A stretch of DNA of 64,000 bases from Nitrosomonadales bacterium. Lineage in GTDB: Bacteria > Pseudomonadota > Gammaproteobacteria > Burkholderiales > Gallionellaceae. Below the pieces are notes generated by a model, which searched no databases, had not been told where the DNA came from, and worked only from the letters and a program-made list of their open reading frames with translations. Of the stretch, positions 24,170 to 34,610 are shown piece by piece; within the stretch, counting starts at the first letter, position 1; each line of letters starts with the position of its first letter. The position numbers and the translations under genes are program-made. Where the stretch lies: assembly GCA_016716325.1 (NCBI GenBank), contig JADJWO010000001.1, positions 1,922,001 to 1,986,000 of the forward strand, written 5' to 3'.

Positions 24170-24196
24170 TTGAATTGCCCATGGCCGTGTTAGAAT
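24170..24196 (+). promoter_or_regulatory. Putative promoter of tRNA-Gly
   Basis: TTGAAT (24170-24175), 15 bp, TAGAAT (24191-24196), then a GCGCCCGC discriminator, 21 bp before the tRNA. The tgttagaat plus GC-rich pattern is shared with the tRNA-Pro upstream region. The spacer is short, so the -35 is uncertain. Confidence 0.5.
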
Positions 24197-24216
24197 GCGC
24201 CCGCATTTTACACCAA

Positions 24217-24290
24217 GCGGGTGTAGTTCAATGGTAGAACGGCAGCTTCCCAAGCTGCATACGACGGTTCGATCCCGTTCACCCGCTCCA
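24217..24290 (+). tRNA. tRNA-Gly (anticodon CCC)
   Basis: A 74-nt cloverleaf. Acceptor arms GCGGGTG and CACCCGC pair, the discriminator is T and CCA is encoded. Anticodon stem GCAGC/GCTGC with loop TTCCCAA gives CCC at 24249-24251, reading GGG codons. The T-loop is TTCGATC. Confidence 0.97.
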
Positions 24291-24338
24291 CATTCTGCCG
24301 ATTCATTTCGTAACTCTCCCTGCCATATCCGATTATCG

Positions 24339-25166
24339 CTACGGCCTGATCCGATACAACCGCTTCTCCAGCGTCTTGCCTTTCACGCCATCGAAGCGGT
24401 CGTCCATCGCGCCGCCCAGTTTGCCGAGGCGGTCATCGGGGTGCGGGTGGGTCTTGAACAGCAGTGCGACGTCTCCGTCGTCCTTGGCGAAGTGGCCGAT
24501 CTGTTGCAGTACGGCGGGCAGGCCGAACGCGTCGTAACCGGCGCGCGTGGCGAGCACCACGGCGATGCGGTCGGCTTCGAATTCGGCGTTCTTGTCCAGC
24601 GAGCGCGACACGATCTCCGCGCCGCTGCCGATCAGGCCTTGCACCTTGTCGTTGCCGCCGATATTTTGCGCGAGCGCCTGGCTGCCGAGGTCGAGCAGCC
24701 TGCTCTGCTGCAATATCTTCAGGTGGTGCTGGCGGATCACGTGGCCGACTTCGTGCGCCAGCACACCGGCCAGTTCGGCTTCGCTTTGCAGCAGCTTGTA
24801 CAGCCCCTTGGTGATGAAGATGTAGCCGCCGGGCGCGGCGAAGGCGTTCACGTCGTTCGATTCGATCACGCCGAAGTGCCAGACGAGGTCGGGGCGTTCA
24901 CTCTGGTCGGCGATCCAGCGGCCGACGTTATTGACGTATTTCTGCAGCTTGGTGTCCCTGACCAGCGGCGCGGCGCCGAGCAGGTTGCCGGCGATCTGGC
25001 GGCCGATCGCGACCTCCTCTTCGACCGGGGTGGCGGATTTGCCGGTCACCTTTTCCTGCACGCCCTGCTTGAGCACGTTGAGGAACTGCTGCTCGAACGG
25101 ATTGGCTGCGTATGCGCTGCCGGAGAGCAATGCCAGCGCGAGGATCCACAATGTCTTGTTGTTCAT
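24339..25166 (-). CDS. M48-family zinc metalloprotease (periplasmic)
   Basis: A 275-residue exported peptidase. Residues 1-20 form a signal peptide ending GSAYA. The zinc motif is H138-E139-V-G-H142, with a downstream Glu in EFEADR (about 197) as third ligand. This is the YcaL/LoiP/BepA-like arrangement without TPR repeats. ATG 25166 is preceded by AGGGAG; a GTG at 25181 that overlaps the previous stop is an alternative. It is the last gene of a CHASE2-SH3-M48 operon, suggesting envelope quality control (inference). Confidence 0.88.
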   Translation of the reverse strand: MNNKTLWILALALLSGSAYAANPFEQQFLNVLKQGVQEKVTGKSATPVEEEVAIGRQIAGNLLGAAPLVRDTKLQKYVNNVGRWIADQSERPDLVWHFGVIESNDVNAFAAPGGYIFITKGLYKLLQSEAELAGVLAHEVGHVIRQHHLKILQQSRLLDLGSQALAQNIGGNDKVQGLIGSGAEIVSRSLDKNAEFEADRIAVVLATRAGYDAFGLPAVLQQIGHFAKDDGDVALLFKTHPHPDDRLGKLGGAMDDRFDGVKGKTLEKRLYRIRP

Positions 25167-25177
25167 CTTGTGCTCCC

Positions 25178-25675
25178 TCACTTTGGTGTCGGCAGGTAGT
25201 CGAACGTCCGCGCGACCAGCTTGCCTGCGGCGGCGAATTTCGCGGCTGATTTCTTGTCAGTGGCGTACGACTCGGCACGCTTCAGTTCGGCCTCGTCGAA
25301 TCTGGCCGCCTTCAATTCTTCCTCGTTCAGTCCGCGGATGCCGGTGGTGGATACCACCTTGCCGGTGCCGGCGCGGCCGGAACTCAGCGCGAGCAGGCCG
25401 GAGGCGCTGCCGCCCTTCTTGCTTGCGTCGCCCCTGCGGATGCTGAGCATGCGCACCCAGCCCTTGCCTTTTGCGGTTTTCACCTGATACCAGCCGCCGT
25501 CCTTCCTGAGGATGTCCATCTTGTCGCCGGCCGCCATCGTGGCAACCGTCTTCGCATCGCGGAACGGTTCCGCCTTGATGTCGTCGTTCTTCAGCGCGGT
25601 GCCGCTTTCGGCGGCATGCAATGCGCCGCTCAGCAGCAGCGCGCCCAGCGTCAATCCGAGTTTCGTTGCGTTCAT
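25178..25675 (-). CDS. Exported SH3-domain protein
   Basis: A 165-residue protein with a signal peptide (cleavage after about residue 23, ALHAAES) and a bacterial SH3 fold at about 35-75, recognised by GDKMDILRKDGGWYQVK and KGWVRMLSIRR. The C-terminal half is helical, charged and without known domain. Bacterial SH3 domains usually bind peptidoglycan or mediate envelope interactions. ATG 25675 overlaps the stop of the CHASE2 gene (ATGA), so the two are translationally coupled. Confidence 0.82.
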   Translation of the reverse strand: MNATKLGLTLGALLLSGALHAAESGTALKNDDIKAEPFRDAKTVATMAAGDKMDILRKDGGWYQVKTAKGKGWVRMLSIRRGDASKKGGSASGLLALSSGRAGTGKVVSTTGIRGLNEEELKAARFDEAELKRAESYATDKKSAAKFAAAGKLVARTFDYLPTPK

Positions 25676-27381
25676 CCCGATCCCTTCATTTGTTTGTCCC
25701 ATTCCAGCAATGCTTCCGCAAACATCACGCGCCAGCCGGCAGTCGCCCCCGCGCCTCCGGCAATGTGTCCCGAGTGGACGAAGTGGCTGGCTGCATTATC
25801 CGGCTGGGCGAGATGTCGGTGCAACACCTCCGGCAGGGTGCGCAGCAGCGCGTCGGCGTCGCGCCGGATCGCCGCCTGCGCCTGATCGTCCTGCGACGCG
25901 GCGACCCACGAGATCGCCAGCGTGTTTTCGAACAGGTCCCACAGCCCCTTCTGGTCTCCGGTCAGCGTTTCGACGCTCTTGTCGGTCTGGCCGATCTTTT
26001 CCAGCGCGTGGCGGATCTTTTCCAGTGTCGCCGGGCGGACCACGTTGCGCTCGCTGTCCAGCCGGATCAGCAGCAGGGTCGCGTGCAGTTCGCCGCTGCG
26101 CGTCGTGGCGGTGCGCACCATGTTCTGCTCCAGCGCCTTGCCGGTCGCCATCGCATACAGGCGTGCCAGCGTGAAGAATGCCAGTCCCACCGTCACCGGG
26201 CCGGTGAGATTGATATAGACATTGGTGAGGTTGATGCTGGCGTAGGTGATGCCGATCAGGATGACTTGCGAAAGGCCGAACAGGCGGTCGATCTTGTCGC
26301 GCCCGGCATCGCGGTAGAAGCCCCATGCGGTCAGCCACACGATGGCCAGCGTGATCAGCAGGTACCATACGCGCCCTTCCGGAAAGCGCAATGCATCGCC
26401 GTGCTTGAAGTTGTCTATCGCCGTTGCGAGGATCTCGACGCCGGGGAACATGCGGTCCATCGGTGTGGCCTTGATGTCGAACAGGCTGGGCGCGGTCGAG
26501 CCGATGATGACGATCTTGTCCCTGAATTCGTCCTGTGGGCGTTTTTTCTCCCTGTTGCCCATGTCGGCATACACGTCGCTGAAGCTGACATGAGGATAGG
26601 TGAAGGGTTTGCCGCGCCAGTTGAGCAGCACTTGTTGCGCATCCGGCTCGTTCCAGCCGAGTTCGCGCGCGATGCGTGCCGGCAGGGTCGGCAGTTTCCA
26701 GCCGTAGTCTTCACGATAGACGTTGTAGCGCCGCGCGACGCCGTCGATGTCAGGATAGATGTTGTGCAGGCCGAGGCGACCGCCGTCGAGCGCGGACTGG
26801 AAGTGCGGCAGCACCATTGCCACGGTCGCGTCCGGGTCAGCCTGCGCGCCCGGCAGCGGGGCGACACCGGGAATCATTGCGGGTTTGATCTGGCTCAGTG
26901 AGTCGCTGGAGGGATCGAGGCGCAGCATCGGGAAATAGGTGTTGCTCGTGCCCGCGATGGCGGCATCGAAATAGGCATCGCTGTCCGGGTTGTATACGTC
27001 CGCGTCGCTGAACAGGATGTCGAATACCACGGCCCTGGGCTGCTGCTTCTCCAGTTGTTCGAGGAATTCGCCCAGTACCTGGCGCGGCCAGGGCCAGCGC
27101 CCGTAATCCGGCGCCATCGCCGCAAGGCTGGCCTCGTCGATGTCCACGATGACGATGTCCGGATCGGGTTCGGGTACGACCAGGCGGTAGCGCACCATCG
27201 TGTCGAATGCGGTCTGGCGCATCTCGGCGGTGGCATGGAATACCGTGGCGTCGAGTACCGCGAACACGCTGAACAGACCGGCGAGGTAGAGATAGAAGCT
27301 GTATCTCAATAGTGTCGCGATGCGTTCGGCGAAGTGCGCCCGCGCTTGTTGCAGGCGACCGATGAGGGATTTAAGTTTCAT
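25672..27381 (-). CDS. CHASE2-domain membrane protein without a recognised output domain
   Basis: A 569-residue protein. A transmembrane helix near 25-48 precedes a large extracytoplasmic CHASE2 domain (about 50-330; features DIVIVDIDEASL, GRWPWPR, AVVFDILFSDAD, KIVIIGSTAPSLFD). Two to three further helices lie at about 340-415. The C-terminal about 150 residues match neither a histidine kinase, GGDEF nor a clear cyclase. LHATLLLIRLDSE and LAISWVAASQDD might be remnants of a ferredoxin-fold catalytic domain (inference). It heads the operon with the SH3 and M48 genes. Confidence 0.82.
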   Translation of the reverse strand: MKLKSLIGRLQQARAHFAERIATLLRYSFYLYLAGLFSVFAVLDATVFHATAEMRQTAFDTMVRYRLVVPEPDPDIVIVDIDEASLAAMAPDYGRWPWPRQVLGEFLEQLEKQQPRAVVFDILFSDADVYNPDSDAYFDAAIAGTSNTYFPMLRLDPSSDSLSQIKPAMIPGVAPLPGAQADPDATVAMVLPHFQSALDGGRLGLHNIYPDIDGVARRYNVYREDYGWKLPTLPARIARELGWNEPDAQQVLLNWRGKPFTYPHVSFSDVYADMGNREKKRPQDEFRDKIVIIGSTAPSLFDIKATPMDRMFPGVEILATAIDNFKHGDALRFPEGRVWYLLITLAIVWLTAWGFYRDAGRDKIDRLFGLSQVILIGITYASINLTNVYINLTGPVTVGLAFFTLARLYAMATGKALEQNMVRTATTRSGELHATLLLIRLDSERNVVRPATLEKIRHALEKIGQTDKSVETLTGDQKGLWDLFENTLAISWVAASQDDQAQAAIRRDADALLRTLPEVLHRHLAQPDNAASHFVHSGHIAGGAGATAGWRVMFAEALLEWDKQMKGSG

Positions 27382-27435
27382 GCCGGCTCCGTGATCCAGG
27401 GTGTCATTCTACAGGCGGTGGACAGCTTGAAGGGC

Positions 27436-28671
27436 TTACTTCGGTGCGACATCAGGGGCGACTGCGTGCTGGTCGTGCATCGTGATGCGCGAGACGAACC
27501 AGATCGCCAGCAGGTTCGCGGTGATGGCCACATAACCCACCGTGCCGTAAGCGACGATGCTGCCGCTCGCATCCTGGCTGATGATGTAGCCGGCCAGCGT
27601 GGTCGCCAGCCCCATCGCGAGCGACTGGGTGGTGGCATTGAGCGACATGAAGGTGCCGCGCAGACGGGGCTGTGCAGCCGAGGTGATGATCGCCATCGCC
27701 GGAATCATGCGCCCGGATACCAGCACGAAGAAGGTGGTGGTGCAGACCAGCCACAACCACAGCGGCGCGGCGCCGATGTGTGTGACCACCAGCAGCGGCA
27801 GCAACGCGCAGAAGGCGATCAGCCGATAGATCCTTATCTTGCCGCGCAGGTCGGCCCAGTGGCCGATCAGACGCGCGGTGATCAGCGTTGCCATTCCGCC
27901 GTACAGGTAGATGTACATGATGTCCGCCTGAAGGATGCCGACGTTGTGTACTGCGTATACCGTGATGTAGGGGATCACGGTGAAGCCGGAGAAGATGATC
28001 AGTGCGGAGAACAGCAATGCGCGCAGGTGGTTGGCGTCCTGCAGCACGGCGAACATCGCGGCGAACGGATGCGCTTGTTTTTCGGCGCTGATGTGATGGC
28101 GCAGTTCGGGCAGGCCGCGCAGGCCGACGAGGATGAACAGTACGACCAGTACAGAGATGAATATGAACGGCGCGCGCCACTGGAAATGGTTGGCCAGCCA
28201 CAGCGATAACGGCACGCCGGCGACGGTGGATACTGAAAAGGCCGCCGATACGGTGCCGCTCGCCTTGGCGCGGCGCGCGAACGGGATCACGTCGCCAATC
28301 ATGGTCTGCACCAGCGCGCCCATTACGCCGCCGAACGCGCCGGCCAGTCCGCGCATGGCCAGCAGGGTGGCATAACCCGGTGCGAGACCGCAGGCCAGCG
28401 TTGCCAGACCGAACAGGGCGAACATCGTCAGCAGCATGCGTCGGCGTTCAAAGCGGTCGACAAAGGTTGCGGCGAGCAGGCCGGATAGCGCGGCGCTGAA
28501 ACTGTAGGAGGCGACCAGCAGGCCGAATTCATGGGTGGTGATGCCGAACGCGGCGATCAGGATCGGGCCGAGCGGCATCATGATCATGAAATCGAGCACA
28601 TGGCTGAACTGGATGCCGGCAAGCGTGAGCAGTAAATGCCTTTCGCGCTGCGGAGTGAGGGGGGGGTGCAC
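27436..28671 (-). CDS. MFS transporter
   Basis: A 411-residue major facilitator with about 12 transmembrane helices. GLLVASYSFSAALSGLLAA and DRFERRRMLL after helix 2 form the family loop motif region. It resembles arabinose/drug efflux permeases (AraJ-like) in general layout; substrate not readable. It lies between folB and the CHASE2 gene, with gaps over 40 bp, so it may be separately transcribed. Confidence 0.85.
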   Translation of the reverse strand: MHPPLTPQRERHLLLTLAGIQFSHVLDFMIMMPLGPILIAAFGITTHEFGLLVASYSFSAALSGLLAATFVDRFERRRMLLTMFALFGLATLACGLAPGYATLLAMRGLAGAFGGVMGALVQTMIGDVIPFARRAKASGTVSAAFSVSTVAGVPLSLWLANHFQWRAPFIFISVLVVLFILVGLRGLPELRHHISAEKQAHPFAAMFAVLQDANHLRALLFSALIIFSGFTVIPYITVYAVHNVGILQADIMYIYLYGGMATLITARLIGHWADLRGKIRIYRLIAFCALLPLLVVTHIGAAPLWLWLVCTTTFFVLVSGRMIPAMAIITSAAQPRLRGTFMSLNATTQSLAMGLATTLAGYIISQDASGSIVAYGTVGYVAITANLLAIWFVSRITMHDQHAVAPDVAPK

Positions 28672-28715
28672 GTAAGACCTGATGCCGTGAAACGGTCAGC
28701 GCAAGGCAGGATGCG

Positions 28716-29072
28716 TCATTTGAGCTGTCCGCGCTCGATGCTGATCCCTACCATCTTGCAGTTGCGTATCGCCTGTAGCTTGGCGACGCTGACCTTGACC
28801 CAGGGGGCATTGAAATCCTTGAGGATGATCTGCGCGATGTGTTCCGCCAGCGTTTCCAGCAGCGAGAAGTGTCCTTCGCCCAGCACAGTCTGGATGTGCT
28901 GCGCGACATCGGCGTAATCCAGCGCGTCGTCGATATCGTCGCTGAGGCAGGCGCGGCTGTTGGGTAATGCGATATCGAGGTCGATTTGCAAGGTCTGCGG
29001 CACGACCTTCTCGCGCTCATAGATGCCGATCAGCGTGGTGACCTTGAGTTCGCGCAAAAAAATGATGTCCAT
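28716..29072 (-). CDS. folB: Dihydroneopterin aldolase
   Basis: A 118-residue folate-pathway enzyme. MDIIFLRELKVTTLIGIYERE is split by the typical LKVTTLIGIYEREK motif near 8-21, and LLETLAEHIA with the catalytic-region Glu follows. It is divergent from plsY, a frequent folB-plsY-tsaD arrangement in betaproteobacteria. Confidence 0.93.
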   Translation of the reverse strand: MDIIFLRELKVTTLIGIYEREKVVPQTLQIDLDIALPNSRACLSDDIDDALDYADVAQHIQTVLGEGHFSLLETLAEHIAQIILKDFNAPWVKVSVAKLQAIRNCKMVGISIERGQLK

Positions 29073-29146
29073 CGTGTTTCCGGGTTGGTGACTGAATGAC
29101 GATTCACTGTAGAATTCGTTCCCGTTTGGATTCTAAGGCATTCCCG

Positions 29147-29746
29147 ATGTTGACCCTAATTTTTGTAGTGGCGGCCTATCTGCTGGGCTCGGTTTCCTTT
29201 GCGGTTGTCAGCAGTAAATTGTTCGGTCTTGCCGATCCGCGTACCTACGGTTCGGGCAATCCCGGCGCGACCAACGTGCTGCGTAGCGGCAAGAAGGCGG
29301 CTGCGGTGCTGACGCTGTTCGGCGATGCGGCGAAGGGCTGGCTGGCGGTGTTCCTGGCGATCCGCTTTGCCTTGCCGGATGCGCAAGTCGCGCTGGTCGC
29401 ATTGGCGGTGTTTTTGGGTCATGTGTTTCCGGTCTTTCTCGGCTTCAAGGGTGGCAAGGGCGTTGCCACGGCGCTGGGCGTGCTGCTGGCACTGAATGTC
29501 TGGGTGGGGCTGGGCGCGCTATTAACCTGGTTACTGATGGCGGTGGTGTTTCGTTATTCGTCATTGTCGGCTTTGGTTGCCGCCGCCGGGGCGCCGGTAT
29601 ATGCCTATTTATTGAGCGTGCCGCATGAGTGGGCGCTCGCATGTGGTGTTATGTCGCTGTTCCTGATCTGGCGGCACAAGAGCAACATCCAGAACCTGCT
29701 GGCCGGGAAAGAATCGAAGATCGGCAAGAGCAACAAAGGTCAATGA
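29147..29746 (+). CDS. plsY: Glycerol-3-phosphate acyltransferase (acyl-phosphate)
   Basis: A 199-residue inner-membrane enzyme that acylates G3P with acyl-phosphate, the first step of phospholipid synthesis. Family motifs are GSGNPGATNVLR, FLGFKGGKGVAT and a C-terminal RHKSNIQNLLAGKE. I chose ATG 29147 (MLTLIFVVAAYLLGSVSFA), which places the first helix at the N-terminus; the frame extends 17 codons further upstream without a start signal. Confidence 0.95.
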   Translation: MLTLIFVVAAYLLGSVSFAVVSSKLFGLADPRTYGSGNPGATNVLRSGKKAAAVLTLFGDAAKGWLAVFLAIRFALPDAQVALVALAVFLGHVFPVFLGFKGGKGVATALGVLLALNVWVGLGALLTWLLMAVVFRYSSLSALVAAAGAPVYAYLLSVPHEWALACGVMSLFLIWRHKSNIQNLLAGKESKIGKSNKGQ

Positions 29747-29791
29747 TCTTCGTTTCCAGTAAATGTGCAGGCTGAGGCAGGGGTAAAAAAA

Positions 29792-29858
29792 TGCCCCTGA
29801 GCCTAAGGGGATAAGGTCAGGGGCAAAAAGTCTTAACCAATTAGGGAGGGGTTAAGAC
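29792..29858 (-). terminator. Terminator of tsaD plus a second hairpin
   Basis: TGCCCCTGA (29792-29800) pairs with TCAGGGGCA (29817-29825). Read on the minus strand, the stem is followed by TTTTTTTA, a good intrinsic terminator for tsaD. Next to it, GTCTTAACC/GGTTAAGAC (29830-29858) forms a second 9-bp stem. Nothing else is evident in the 222 bp between plsY and tsaD. Confidence 0.7.
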
Positions 29859-29968
29859 ACCCGCTCAGGGAGGAGAAACGGGTGATGGCTTGCGCCATCT
29901 GTAGCCGTAGAGGGATAAATTTCAAAATAGTTCCCCGGCTGGATTCCGTGATCTGAATTTTCCCGGAT

Positions 29969-30985
29969 TTATGCGATCCCTGCCAGGTCCCAACGTGGCT
30001 TGACATCGAAGCGGTAATCCTTGAGCCCTTTCCGTTGTGCAAGACGCAAGGCCCCAGCAAAAGCAATCATCGCGCCGTTATCGGTGCAGAATTCCAGATC
30101 GGGATAGAACACTTTTCCGCCGCGTTTGCCGATGTCTTCGCTCAGGCGTTCGCGCAACAGCCGGTTTGCGCCTACTCCGCCCGCGACAACCAGTTGATCC
30201 AGCCCGGTCTGCGCGAGCGCAGCGCGTGCCTTGAATGCCAGCACATCGACTATGGCTTCCTGCGTTGCGTACGCGATATCGGCTTTTGTCTGCTCGTTGT
30301 CATTGCTTTGTCTGACGAGTGTAAGCACCGCTGTCTTTAGTCCGCTGAAACTGAATTCCAGATTGCCGCTGTGCAGCATCGGGCGCGGCAGTTTATACAG
30401 GCCGGGTCGGCCTTGTGCGGCGAGTCTGGCTAGCTCCGGGCCGCCCGGATAACCCAGACCCAGCAGCTTGGCGCTTTTGTCGAAGGCTTCCCCTGCGGCA
30501 TCGTCCAGTGTCTCGCCTAGTAAGACATAGTGTCCGATAGCATCCACGCGCATCAGTTGAGTGTGTCCGCCCGATACCAGCAGGGCGACGAACGGGAATT
30601 CGGGCGCGGGGTCGGACAGCAGCGGGGAGAGCAGGTGGCCTTCCAGATGGTGGATGCCGATGGTGGGGATGTCGAGCGCATAGGCCAGCGCATTCGCAAC
30701 GCTGGCGCCAACCAGCAGTGCACCACCCAGCCCGGGCCCCTGTGTGTAGGCGACAGCGTCGACCTGTTCCAGCGAGATGCCGGCAGACTGTAATACCTGT
30801 CTTGCCAGCGGAATGACGCGATGCGCGTGGTCGCGCGAGGCGAGTTCTGGAACGACGCCGCCATATTCGCCATGCATGGCGACTTGGGTATGCAGCGCGT
30901 GCGCAAGCAAACCTCGCTCTGTCTGGTAGAGCGCGACGCCTGTTTCGTCGCAGGATGATTCGATTCCGAGTGTGATGAGTGACAT
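29969..30985 (-). CDS. tsaD: tRNA N6-adenosine threonylcarbamoyltransferase
   Basis: A 338-residue ASKHA-fold enzyme that transfers the threonylcarbamoyl group to A37 of ANN-decoding tRNAs with TsaB/TsaE. Metal ligands H113 and H117 are in HHLEGH. The start SLITLGIESSCDETG and the VVAGGVGAN block are diagnostic. I chose ATG 30985 rather than the 25-codon-longer frame. It is divergent from the rrn operon. Confidence 0.96.
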   Translation of the reverse strand: MSLITLGIESSCDETGVALYQTERGLLAHALHTQVAMHGEYGGVVPELASRDHAHRVIPLARQVLQSAGISLEQVDAVAYTQGPGLGGALLVGASVANALAYALDIPTIGIHHLEGHLLSPLLSDPAPEFPFVALLVSGGHTQLMRVDAIGHYVLLGETLDDAAGEAFDKSAKLLGLGYPGGPELARLAAQGRPGLYKLPRPMLHSGNLEFSFSGLKTAVLTLVRQSNDNEQTKADIAYATQEAIVDVLAFKARAALAQTGLDQLVVAGGVGANRLLRERLSEDIGKRGGKVFYPDLEFCTDNGAMIAFAGALRLAQRKGLKDYRFDVKPRWDLAGIA

Positions 30986-31056
30986 TGGTTTTAGCCTTCC
31001 AGTCGGTGTGTCATTGTAGTAAATATCGAGACCGGACTGCCGGATTGCAGTCGATT

Positions 31057-31106
31057 GCAAAAATATTTCAAAAAAGTGTTGACGGGATTTTTTCTGTCCC
31101 TATAAT
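31057..31106 (+). promoter_or_regulatory. rrn operon promoter with UP element
   Basis: TTGACG (31079-31084), 16 bp, TATAAT (31101-31106), followed by a GCGC discriminator. An A-tract-rich stretch (gcaaaaatatttcaaaaaag, 31057-31076) lies directly upstream as an UP element. This is the strongest promoter match in the window and fits stringent, growth-rate control of rRNA. Confidence 0.85.
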
Positions 31107-31145
31107 GCGCACCTCTTCGCTGCCCGGTCATTGATTTTGGCAGCC

Positions 31146-31156
31146 GCTCTTTAACA
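31146..31156 (+). promoter_or_regulatory. boxA antitermination site in the rrn leader
   Basis: GCTCTTTAACA matches the rrn boxA core (TGCTCTTTAACA) that recruits the NusB-S10 antitermination complex. A second copy lies before 23S at 33207. Confidence 0.75.
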
Positions 31157-31163
31157 GAACAGA

Positions 31164-31183
31164 TGAACAATCGACGAGTGTAG
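31164..31183 (+). other. Left arm of the pre-16S processing stem
   Basis: TGAACAATCGACGAGTGTAG pairs with 32898-32917 just after 16S: 18 Watson-Crick pairs out of 20, one G-U and one mismatch. Such long stems around 16S are RNase III substrates. Confidence 0.8.
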
Positions 31184-31335
31184 GCACTTGGTTTTTGGGG
31201 GTTCCCGAGTTTTTTGGACGAGGGGGCTACTTTAAAAAAACAGTAGTAGAAGTGCTTACGCGAAGTTGAAAAGAATCATGTCAATGATTCACTTTGAGTA
31301 AGACCGGTCCGGAGACGGACCAAAAAGCAGAGATT

Positions 31336-32876
<1,541 letters not shown>

Positions 32877-32897
32877 GAGTATCCAGAGGCTGAGTGT

Positions 32898-32917
32898 CTA
32901 CACTCATCGGTTGTTCA
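32898..32917 (+). other. Right arm of the pre-16S processing stem
   Basis: CTACACTCATCGGTTGTTCA is complementary to 31164-31183 in the leader (see that entry). Confidence 0.8.
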
Positions 32918-32971
32918 ACAAGGTAACGGGCTGGCAAGGGCTTAGGCTCGAAGCGGGCTCGATGAAAGTTC

Positions 32972-33048
32972 GGGTCTGTAGCTCAGCTGGTTAGAGCACC
33001 GTGTTGATAACGCGGGGGTCGTTGGTTCGAGTCCAACCAGACCCACCA
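32972..33048 (+). tRNA. tRNA-Ile (anticodon GAT)
   Basis: A 77-nt cloverleaf in the 16S-23S spacer. Acceptor GGGTCTG/CAGACCC pairs, with A discriminator and encoded CCA. The anticodon loop TTGATAA gives GAT at 33006-33008. Confidence 0.98.
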
Positions 33049-33058
33049 GAGTACAAAT

Positions 33059-33134
33059 GGGGGTTTAGCTCAGCTGGGAGAGCACCTGCTTTGCAAGCAG
33101 GGGGTCGTCGGTTCGATCCCGTCAACCTCCACCA
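33059..33134 (+). tRNA. tRNA-Ala (anticodon TGC)
   Basis: A 76-nt cloverleaf following tRNA-Ile by 10 bp. Acceptor GGGGGTT/AACCTCC contains one G-U pair; CCA is encoded. The anticodon loop TTTGCAA gives TGC at 33092-33094. Ile-Ala spacer tRNAs are the usual proteobacterial arrangement. Confidence 0.98.
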
Positions 33135-33206
33135 ATTACCTTGTGGTGAGCGAGTGAGAATCGATATCCAAGCTGCTGGGCTTTGATATCGGCTTTTGCC
33201 GATGTA

Positions 33207-33217
33207 GTTCTTTAAAA
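33207..33217 (+). promoter_or_regulatory. boxA antitermination site before 23S
   Basis: GTTCTTTAAAA followed by ATTTGGAAG in the 322-bp tRNA-Ala to 23S spacer. The rest of that spacer has no gene; it holds the left arm of the 23S processing stem at its end. Confidence 0.7.
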
Positions 33218-33443
33218 ATTTGGAAGAAGTAAAGAAAGTGATTCACGCGGAAGTGGAAGCGGGGGCGACCTGCGGAAGCGGAAGCATGAAAAACATGGGT
33301 TTTGATTGTATCAAGCTGATTTGCGATTAGTCGTCGTGAATCGGTCACAAACCTTTGCTAAGACCGGATCCTTAAATCAGTCCGGTGGAAGTAAAAGTTT
33401 AAAATGCGAAGCACCGATAACGCCTTGGCTGCAAAGCTGAGGG

Positions 33444-33457
33444 CTTAACGTTATAGG
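33444..33457 (+). other. Left arm of the pre-23S processing stem
   Basis: CTTAACGTTATAGG is perfectly complementary to 36492-36505. Together with the first and last bases of 23S (GGTCAAGC/GCTTGATCC) it brings both ends together for RNase III cleavage. An outer stem AACGCCT/AGGCGTT (33419-33425 with 36512-36518) extends it. Confidence 0.85.
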
Positions 33458-34420
33458 GTCAAGCGAATAAGTGCATGTGGTGGATGCCTTGGCGATTACA
33501 GGCGATGAAAGACGTGTTAGCCTGCGAAAAGCTACGGGGAGCTGGCAAAAAGCTTTGATCCGTAGATATCTGAATGGGGAAACCCGGCCCGCAAGGGTCA
33601 CTCCCTGCTGAATACATAGGCAGGGTAGAGCGAACCCGGAGAACTGAAACATCTAAGTACCCGGAGGAAAAGAAATCAACCGAGATTCCGTAAGTAGTGG
33701 CGAGCGAACGCGGAAGAGCCTGCAAACTTTAGCTTCTGAATTAAGAGAACAGTCTGGAAAGTCTGGCCATAGTGGGTGATAGCCCCGTATTTGAAAATTC
33801 AGGAGTGGAAATAGGTTTGGAACAAGTAGGGCGGGGCACGAGAAACCCTGTCTGAACATGGGGGACCATCCTCCAAGGCTAAATACTCGTAATCGACCGA
33901 TAGTGAACCAGTACCGTGAGGGAAAGGCGAAAAGAACCCCGGAAGGGGAGTGAAATAGAACCTGAAACCGCATGCATACAAACAGTGGGAGCCCGCAAGG
34001 GTGACTGCGTACCTTTTGTATAATGGGTCAGCGACTTACGTTCAGTAGCGAGCTTAACCGAATAGGGGAGGCGTAGGGAAACCGAGTCTGATAAGGGCGA
34101 TAGTTGCTGGGCGTAGACCCGAAACCAAGTGATCTATCCATGGCCAGGATGAAGGTGCTGTAACAGGTACTGGAGGTCCGAACCCACTAACGTTGAAAAG
34201 TTAGGGGATGAGCTGTGGATAGGGGTGAAAGGCTAAACAAACTTGGAAATAGCTGGTTCTCTCCGAAAACTATTTAGGTAGTACCTCATGTATCACTCTC
34301 GGGGGTAGAGCACTGTCATGGCTAGGGGTCTATTGCTGATTACCAAACCATTGCAAACTCCGAATACCGAGAAGTGCGAGCATGGGAGACAGACATCGGG
34401 TGCTAACGTCCGGTGTCAAG

Positions 34421-34453
<33 letters not shown>

Positions 34454-34500
34454 CAAGACACAGTTAAGTGGAAAACGAAGTGGGAAGGCTAAAACAGTCA

Positions 34501-34532
<32 letters not shown>

Positions 34533-34610
34533 GAAAGCGTAATAGCTCACTGATCGAGTCGTCCTGCGCGGAAGATGTAACGGGGCTCAAACTGTGCACC
34601 GAAGCTGCGG

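Noticed and set aside
24157..24216. TPP riboswitch before thiS
   Set aside because: Only 60 bp separate thiS from the divergent tRNA-Gly, and no CTGAGA thi-box pattern is seen.
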